From Actinorhabdospora filicis (GTDB lineage Bacteria > Actinomycetota > Actinomycetes > Mycobacteriales > Micromonosporaceae): a DNA stretch of 64,000 nucleotides. The position numbers and the translations under genes were made by a program. The stretch lies in the NCBI RefSeq assembly GCF_030269765.1, contig NZ_BSTX01000003.1, positions 925,959 to 989,958 of the forward strand, in the 5' to 3' direction. This document shows, piece by piece, positions 59,052 through 64,000 of the stretch. Every line of letters starts with the position of its first letter. Position 1 is the stretch's first letter. A model generated the notes under the pieces. That model was not told where the DNA came from. It made no database searches and worked only from the letters and a program-made list of their open reading frames with translations.

Positions 59052-59450
59052 ATGTAGAAGTTCGCCGACCGCTTACTGAACCGTCTCGTTCCCCGGACGC
59101 GCGCCAAGGGCGCCTGCAACAGCTACCTGAAGTGCGACGCCTGCATGTCCGACGGCTGGCAGTACTGCCGCCGGTGCTACATGGCCGGCGGCTCCTGCTC
59201 CGCGCCCTACTGCGAGGGAGCCTGGCGCCGCCAGTGCATCCAGCGGCCCTCGCCCGAACCCGTGATCACGCGCCCGGCGGTGAGCCGCCGGGCGCGTCCT
59301 CGGCTTCGGGCAGTTCCACCACGAACATCCCGCCGGGTCCCGCCCCGGCGCGGACGGTGCCCCGGTAGCCGGTCACCATGCCGCGCACGATCGCCAGGCC
59401 CAGCCCGCTGCCGCCGTCATCGCGGGCGCGGGCGTCGTCGAGGCGGATGA
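59052..59450 (+). pseudogene. Cysteine-rich mini-gene with TAG as its second codon
   Basis: An ATG at 59052 follows a perfect AGGAG (59041-59045) and a good promoter, but codon 2 is TAG. From codon 3 an open frame encodes KFADRLLNRLVPRTRAKGA, an amphipathic leader-like segment, then a core with eight Cys, including CDAC, CRRC and CEGAWRRQC. Codon 8 is TTA leucine. The frame stays open to 59450 but past about 59265 it is antisense to the kinase, so the real end may be earlier. It could be a nonsense mutant, a sequencing error, or a recoded gene. A ribosomal-peptide precursor or small zinc protein are possible identities. Confidence 0.45.
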
Positions 59451-60813
59451 AGCGGTCGAAGACGCGCTCGCGGTCCTCCGGCGCGATGCCGGGGCCGTCG
59501 TCGGTGACGGTCAGGATCACCGTGCCGTGGCGGACCTCCACGCGCGCCGAGACCGCCGAGGCGGCGTGCCGGGCGGCGTTGTCGAGGAGGTTGCGCAGGA
59601 CGCGCGCCAGCCCGTGCTCGTCGCCGCCGACCAGGGCGGGCCCGTCGGTGGCGGCCGTCCAGGTCGTGCCGGGGTCGAGGTGCTCGCGTTCGGCGATCTG
59701 CTCCTCGGCGAGCCCGGCGAGGTCGACGGTTCCGTGCACGGCGCGGACGCCGCCGTCCAGCCGCGCCAGCAGCAGCAGGTCGTCGGAGAGGGCCTGGAGC
59801 CGCACGGTCTCGGCGAGGACGCCCTCGGCGACCTCGCGCCAGTCGACGTCGTGCCCGAAGCGCATCTGCACCTCGATGGAGTTGCGCAGCGTCGCCAGCG
59901 GGCTGCGCAGCTCGTGTGAGGCGTCGGCGACGAACTCCCGCTGCCGGGACAGCGCGGCGGCCAGCCGGGCGAGGGTCGCGTTGGTCGTCTCGGCCAGCCG
60001 CCCGATCTCGTCGCGGGCCTTGGGGACGGGGACGCGCAGGTCGGGGTCGGAGTCGCTGATCTCGGCCATCCGCAGGCGGATGCGCTCGACCGGGCGCAGC
60101 GCGCGCCCGGTGATCCACCAGGCGATCCCGGCCACGAACAGGACCGCCACGGGCACGCCCAGGCCGAGGGCCTGGCGCATGGTGGCGGCGACGGCGTCGG
60201 CCTCCTGCGGCATGGCCAGCACGAAGACGGCGAACTTGGCGGGTTCCTGCCGGTAGACCTCGCCGGCGGGCAGCATCTCGGGTTGGATGTTGTCGGCGAC
60301 GGTGACGGCGGCGTCGTAGACGCGGGGTGTGCCGCCCGAGCCGAGGAACACGTCGGAGCGGTCGGTCCACACCGCTACCTCGGCCCGCCAGTAGCCGGGC
60401 CCGTAGCTGCGCATGACCGGCGGCGTCGGGTCACCGCGGCCCATGGTCAGGGGCGTGGTCAGGTCGTTCCGGTCGAAGTAGAGGACTTCCTCCTTGCCCG
60501 ACAGGGGCGCGCCGGTGAGCGAGGGCGCGAACAGCGGCGACGCGGCGAACCAGCGTCCGTCGCCGTCGAGGGCGATCCACCACACGTCGCCCTGGCCGGG
60601 GACGGCCTGGCTGACGGGCGTGTCGATCCCGCCGATGGCGGCGGCGATGGCGCGCGAGTCGTCCATGGCGCGGGCGACCTCGTCGTCCATGCGCTTGTCG
60701 CGGGCGTAGACGGTCAGCCACCAGCCGCCCGCGCCGAACACGATCGCGGCGGCCAGCGCGGTGCTCAGGAACGCCCGGACGCGCACCGACAGCGAGCGCC
60801 TGGCCTCAGGCAT
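59266..60813 (-). CDS. Sensor histidine kinase
   Basis: The 515-residue membrane kinase has a first helix (VRAFLSTALAAAIVFGAGGWWL), an extracytoplasmic sensor of about 160 residues, a second helix (LGLGVPVAVLFVAGIAWWITG), a HAMP linker (RALRPVERIRLRMAEISDSD), HisKA with the phosphorylated His in FVADASHELRSPLATLRNS, and HATPase motifs LLDNAARHA, DDGPGIAPEDRERVFDRF and GSGLGLAIVRGM. Its ATG overlaps the regulator stop by 8 bases. It pairs with the OmpR-type regulator encoded just upstream. The signal is unknown; the sensor contains several Trp/Tyr-rich strands. Confidence 0.93.
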   Translation of the reverse strand: MPEARRSLSVRVRAFLSTALAAAIVFGAGGWWLTVYARDKRMDDEVARAMDDSRAIAAAIGGIDTPVSQAVPGQGDVWWIALDGDGRWFAASPLFAPSLTGAPLSGKEEVLYFDRNDLTTPLTMGRGDPTPPVMRSYGPGYWRAEVAVWTDRSDVFLGSGGTPRVYDAAVTVADNIQPEMLPAGEVYRQEPAKFAVFVLAMPQEADAVAATMRQALGLGVPVAVLFVAGIAWWITGRALRPVERIRLRMAEISDSDPDLRVPVPKARDEIGRLAETTNATLARLAAALSRQREFVADASHELRSPLATLRNSIEVQMRFGHDVDWREVAEGVLAETVRLQALSDDLLLLARLDGGVRAVHGTVDLAGLAEEQIAEREHLDPGTTWTAATDGPALVGGDEHGLARVLRNLLDNAARHAASAVSARVEVRHGTVILTVTDDGPGIAPEDRERVFDRFIRLDDARARDDGGSGLGLAIVRGMVTGYRGTVRAGAGPGGMFVVELPEAEDAPGGSPPGA

Positions 60814-61480
60814 CGGCGACCAGGCGGTACCCGCCACCCCGCACGGTCTCGATGCTGGCGCGCCCGAAGGGCAGGTCCAGTTTGCGGCGCAGGGCCCGGA
60901 TGTAGACCTCCACGATGTTGACGTCGCCGCTGAAGGCGTGGTCCCACACCTCGTCGAGGATGTCCACCTTGGACACCACCTCGCCCTGGCGGCGGGCCAG
61001 GCACTCCACGACGGCGAACTCCTTGGCGGTCAGTCGCACCTCCTCGCCGGCGCGGCGGCAGCGGCGCGCGGCCGGGTCCAGCCACAGGTCGCCGACCCGC
61101 AGCGCCACCGGGCGGGTGGCGCCGCCGCGGCGCAGCAGCGCCCGCAGCCGCGCCGCCAGGACCACGTAGGAGAAGGGCTTGGAGAGGTAGTCGTCGGCGC
61201 CGGTGTCGAGGGCCTCGGCCTCGTCGTACTCGCCGTTCTTGGCCGTCAGCATCAGGATCGGCACGGTGCTGCCGGAGCGGCGGATGTGGTCGCAGACGAC
61301 ATAGCCGTTCATGCCCGGCAGCATGATGTCCAGGATCACCGCCGCGTAGGGGTAGGCGGTGGCCGCCGTCAGCCCCTCGCGGCCGTCGTGGACGACGTCG
61401 ACGGCGTAGCCCTCACCGCGCAGCCCGGTGGCCAGGGTGCGGGCCAGGCGGACCTCGTCCTCCACGATCAACAAGCGCAT
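60806..61480 (-). CDS. OmpR-family response regulator
   Basis: The 224-residue protein has a receiver domain with the acidic pair EDE (7-9), phospho-acceptor Asp51 in VILDIMLPGMNGY, Thr in LMLTAK and Lys in YLSKPFSY, plus a winged-helix effector domain (LRVGDLWLDPAARRCRRAGEEVRLTAKEFAVVECLARRQG to IETVRGGGYRLVADA). It is the first gene of the two-component operon; translation of the kinase is coupled. A direct repeat TTCAGCC lies 44-69 bases upstream and is probably its own binding site. Confidence 0.94.
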   Translation of the reverse strand: MRLLIVEDEVRLARTLATGLRGEGYAVDVVHDGREGLTAATAYPYAAVILDIMLPGMNGYVVCDHIRRSGSTVPILMLTAKNGEYDEAEALDTGADDYLSKPFSYVVLAARLRALLRRGGATRPVALRVGDLWLDPAARRCRRAGEEVRLTAKEFAVVECLARRQGEVVSKVDILDEVWDHAFSGDVNIVEVYIRALRRKLDLPFGRASIETVRGGGYRLVADA

Positions 61481-61523
61481 CGCACCAGTATCCCGCGCGC
61501 GTCCCGGCGGCCCTGAAAACCGG

Positions 61524-61549
61524 TTCAGCCGCCTTCAGCCGATCCTCAG
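61524..61549. promoter_or_regulatory. Direct repeats, probable response-regulator box
   Basis: TTCAGCC occurs at 61524-61530 and 61534-61540, with CTCAG at 61545-61549, a 10-11-bp period as expected for a head-to-tail OmpR-type dimer. CTGAA (61513-61517) opposite TTCAG makes a small inverted repeat too. It sits between the regulator and the divergent DUF2079 gene. Confidence 0.55.
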
Positions 61550-61573
61550 TGCCCGCTGGACAGCCTCGCGGCC

Positions 61574-62914
61574 ATGCCCACCCCTCTCCGGCGCCTGCTG
61601 GTACGCCTGCCGGTCCCGCTGACGCTGTTCGCGCTCTACACGGCCGTCTCGGTCAACCGGCACCGGTCCATGCTGACCTCCGGCTTCGACCTGGGCATCT
61701 TCACCCAGGCCGTGCGCGGCTACGCCGAGCTGCGCGCGCCCGTGGCCGAACTCAAGAGCCCCGGCTTCGCGCTCCTCGGCGACCACTTCCACCCCGTCCT
61801 GGCGCTGCTGGCGCCCCTGTACCGGCTGTGGCCGAGCCCGGTGACGCTGCTGGTGGCGCAGGCGGCGCTGCTGGCGCTGTCCGCCGTCCCCGTCACCACG
61901 CTGGCCACCGAGCGCCTCGGCCGCCTCGCCGGGACCTCCCTCGGCCTCGCCTACGGGCTGTCGTGGGGGATCCAGGGCGCGGTCGGCTTCGACTTCCACG
62001 AGATCGCCTTCGCCGTGCCGCTGCTGGCGATGAGCCTCACGCGCCTGGCCCGCGGCCACCACCTCGCCACCGCCCTGTGGGCGCTGCCGCTGCTGCTGGT
62101 CAAGGAGGACCAGGCGGCCACCGTGGCCGCCATCGGCGTCCTGCTGCTCCTGCGCGGATCCCGCCGCCTGGGCGCCGCGCTGACCGCCGTCGCCGCCCTC
62201 GCCGGGTTCCTGCTCATCACCGTGGTCATCCCCGCGATGAACCCGCTGGGAACCTACGAGTACCTCCATTCCGCGCGCGGACACGGCGAGAACCCCTTCG
62301 CGCGCCTCCTCCTGCCGCTGGACAAGGCGTGGCTGCCGCTGGCGCTGCTCGCGCCCACCCTCCTGCTCGCCGCGCGCTCGTCCATCGCGCTCATCGCCGT
62401 CCCCACGCTGCTGCTGCGGATGTGGTCGGCCAACGAGTCCTACTGGGGCACCGGCTTCCACTACAGCGCGGTGCTGATGCCGGTGGTGTTCACCGCGATG
62501 CTGGACGCGCGCGTCCGCCACCGCCTCATCGCCCACGCCGCCCTCGCCGTGGCCCTCGCCTGGACCGCGACCGGCCTGCCCCTGCGCGAAGCCGTCACCC
62601 CGGACGCCTGGCGCGTCCCCTCGCCGGTCACCACCACCGAGACCGTCCTCGCGCTCATCCCCGAAGGCACCGCGGTCGCCGCCGACAACCGCTTCGCCGC
62701 CGCCCTCACCGCCCGCCACACCGTCTACCTGTTCCCCACCCACCCCTCGCAGGGAATCCGCCCGGAATGGGTGGCCGTCTCCGACCCGCCCGGGCGCTCA
62801 CCCCTGCCCGCCGCCGAGAACCTCGCCGCCCGCGAGGCCCTGCCCGGACGCGGATACCTCCTGGTCGCCGGGGCACCGGGGATCCGCCTGTACCGCCTGC
62901 CGCCGCCGGGATAG
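61574..62914 (+). CDS. DUF2079-family polytopic membrane protein
   Basis: The 446-residue protein starts with a helix (LVRLPVPLTLFALYTAVSV), then SGFDLGIFTQAVRGYAELRAPVAE and LLGDHFHPVLALLAPLYRLWPSP, conserved DUF2079 sequence, followed by about eight further helices (for example LLVAQAALLALSAVPVTTLA, ALTAVAALAGFLLITVVIP). The loop ANESYWGTGFHYSAVLMPVVF is also characteristic. The family resembles GT-C glycosyltransferases but function is unknown. Divergent from the two-component operon and sharing its putative regulator box, it may be a target. Confidence 0.82.
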   Translation: MPTPLRRLLVRLPVPLTLFALYTAVSVNRHRSMLTSGFDLGIFTQAVRGYAELRAPVAELKSPGFALLGDHFHPVLALLAPLYRLWPSPVTLLVAQAALLALSAVPVTTLATERLGRLAGTSLGLAYGLSWGIQGAVGFDFHEIAFAVPLLAMSLTRLARGHHLATALWALPLLLVKEDQAATVAAIGVLLLLRGSRRLGAALTAVAALAGFLLITVVIPAMNPLGTYEYLHSARGHGENPFARLLLPLDKAWLPLALLAPTLLLAARSSIALIAVPTLLLRMWSANESYWGTGFHYSAVLMPVVFTAMLDARVRHRLIAHAALAVALAWTATGLPLREAVTPDAWRVPSPVTTTETVLALIPEGTAVAADNRFAAALTARHTVYLFPTHPSQGIRPEWVAVSDPPGRSPLPAAENLAAREALPGRGYLLVAGAPGIRLYRLPPPG

Positions 62915-62941
62915 TCTTCGCCACCGATCCCGAGGAGCCCC

Positions 62942-63811
62942 ATGCGCGTCACACCCCTGGCCGATCCCGCCCGCACCGAGTGGTCCCACCGGCTCGCCTG
63001 GCTCGCCGACGAGGACGGCGTACCCGTCGGCTCGGCGTTCCTGCGCTACTCGGCCCACACCGACGACGCCCACCGGGCCGAACTGGAACTCACCGTCCAC
63101 CCCGCGCACCGCCGCGCCGGTATCGGCACCACGCTGCTGGACGCCGTCCTGGACACCGCGCGGGCCGACGGTGTCCGCGTCCTGCGCGTCGTGACCGGCG
63201 ACGAGGCCCCGGGACCGGACTTCCTCGCCGCGCGCGGCTTCCGGCGCGTGCTGGCCCTCACCTTCGGCCGCCTCGACCTGCGCACCGCCGACCTCGCGCC
63301 CGTGCGCGCCCTCGCCGAGCAGGCACACCCCGGCTACCGCCTCGTCGACTGGGCCGGGACCGTGCCCGGCGAGCTCGCCGAGACCTACGCCGCCTCCCGC
63401 CGCGCCATGGACGACATGCCCATGGACGACGCCGACCACACCCCCGAGGTCTGGGACGTCGCCCGCCTCCACGCCGTCGCCAAGATCGTCGCCGACCGCG
63501 GCGAGCACCTGCACACCGTCGCCGCGCTCGCCGCCGACGGCTCGATCGCCGGGTTCAGCGAGCTGGTGACCGGCGCCGACGGCGACGGCGACGCCCAGCA
63601 CTACGGCACCGCCGTCCTGCCCGCCCATCGCGGGCACGGCCTGGGCGCGTGGATGAAGGCCGCCTCGGTCGTGCGCGCCGCCGCGCACTTCCCGAAGCTG
63701 GAGGGGCTGCTCACCGACACCGCCGAGAGCAACACCGCCATGCGCGCGATCAACGACCGCTTCGGCTACGCGCCCACACACCGGCTCCTGTACTTCGAAC
63801 GTTCGGTGTGA
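62942..63811 (+). CDS. Tandem GNAT N-acetyltransferase (mycothiol-synthase-like fold)
   Basis: The 289-residue protein has two GNAT domains. The first (about 1-130) has LTVHPAHRRAGIGTTLLDAVLDTARADGVRVLRV as its acetyl-CoA loop; the second (about 150-289) has GTAVLPAHRGHGLGAWMKAASV and ends TDTAESNTAMRAINDRFGYAPTHRLLYFERSV. This two-domain plan is shared with MshD and many uncharacterised actinomycete acetyltransferases. Both loops look intact. Substrate unknown. ATG 62942 begins 27 bases after the DUF2079 stop, so the two may be cotranscribed. Confidence 0.87.
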   Translation: MRVTPLADPARTEWSHRLAWLADEDGVPVGSAFLRYSAHTDDAHRAELELTVHPAHRRAGIGTTLLDAVLDTARADGVRVLRVVTGDEAPGPDFLAARGFRRVLALTFGRLDLRTADLAPVRALAEQAHPGYRLVDWAGTVPGELAETYAASRRAMDDMPMDDADHTPEVWDVARLHAVAKIVADRGEHLHTVAALAADGSIAGFSELVTGADGDGDAQHYGTAVLPAHRGHGLGAWMKAASVVRAAAHFPKLEGLLTDTAESNTAMRAINDRFGYAPTHRLLYFERSV

Positions 63812-64000
63812 GACAGACCGGCCGGGTCCGCCGCTGGTACCACCACGCGGCGATCCCGGCCGTCACGCCGAAACCGCCGAACCCGAGCGCCGCCGCGCCC
63901 ACGATCCACCACGGCGCCTCGTAGCCCAGGCCGCCCCAGAACGGCAGGATCGCCGCCATGCCCAGCCCGTACGGGCCGAGCGTGACCGCGCCCAGCCACG
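63750..64000 (-). CDS. C-terminal end of a membrane protein (partial, runs off the window)
   Basis: This minus-strand frame is open from the window end to 63750. It encodes LGAVTLGPYGLGMAAILPFWGG and WWIVGAAALGFGGFGVTAGIAAWWYQRR, two hydrophobic segments with a basic end, consistent with a membrane protein whose start lies beyond base 64000. It overlaps the convergent GNAT gene by 62 bases. Family not recognised; the first frame-internal ATG at 63959 is not necessarily the start. Confidence 0.5.
   Translation of the reverse strand, partial: WLGAVTLGPYGLGMAAILPFWGGLGYEAPWWIVGAAALGFGGFGVTAGIAAWWYQRRTRPVCLTPNVRSTGAGVWARSRSGR

Overview
The window is very GC-rich DNA from a high-GC Gram-positive (actinomycete-type) bacterium. 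Evidence: third codon positions are almost always G or C, GTG starts and 1-4 base gene overlaps are common, and the gene families are typical (AfsR/BTAD regulator, MbtH plus NRPS, LacI/ABC cassettes, OmpR two-component pair, LAxTG wall anchor). Genus cannot be fixed from sequence alone. I see no rRNA, tRNA, CRISPR array, transposase or phage gene.

Layout. 1-3.2 kb: end of an unknown gene, a lipoprotein hydrolase and a crtB-crtI carotenoid pair. 3.2-5.4 kb (-): a trypsin / degenerate calcineurin-like / caspase polyprotein, split by an apparent one-base frameshift. 5.5-6.7 kb: divergent flavodoxin-like oxidoreductase and MarR regulator with two matching operators. 6.6-13.7 kb: AfsR-like regulator, DUF4386 membrane protein and a giant repeat/WGR protein. 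14.0-25.8 kb (+): one long, mostly translationally coupled operon: LacI repressor, micro-ORF, three ABC sugar-importer genes, two ADP-ribosylglycohydrolase-family proteins, PfkB kinase, a TIM-barrel/SUMF1-fold fusion, a CaiB-type CoA transferase and a CitE-type lyase. This looks like import and full breakdown of a glycoside-like compound whose identity is unknown. 25.9-29.5 kb: a nuclease-like/HEAT protein of visibly lower GC and a Phd-like antitoxin, probably a transferred module. 29.5-45.8 kb: amidohydrolase/MarR pair, secreted nuclease, TetR/serine hydrolase pair, wall-anchored protein, GH18 chitinase, Fe-S protein, small zinc-ribbon proteins, MpaB-like oxygenase, membrane-anchored Hsp70 and a DUF853 ATPase.

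46.1-57.0 kb: MbtH plus a 3,041-residue NRPS (A-T-C-A-T-C-A-T-R) predicted to release a tripeptide aldehyde, roughly aromatic-Pro-Phe-al, followed by a secreted chymotrypsin-fold protease. The two transcription units share a 12-base upstream motif, so an inhibitor/protease pairing is plausible. 57.1-64 kb: small membrane protein, ArsR-type regulator, CYTH protein, a cysteine-rich mini-gene whose second codon is TAG despite a good promoter and ribosome site, a two-component system, a DUF2079 membrane protein, a tandem GNAT protein and the end of a membrane protein running off the window.

The most unusual items are the protease/pseudo-phosphatase/caspase polyprotein, the glycohydrolase-kinase-CoA operon, the peptide-aldehyde NRPS with its shared motif, the hidden cysteine-rich gene, and the rare TTA leucine codons placed in the N-terminal segments of two secreted enzymes and the cysteine-rich peptide.
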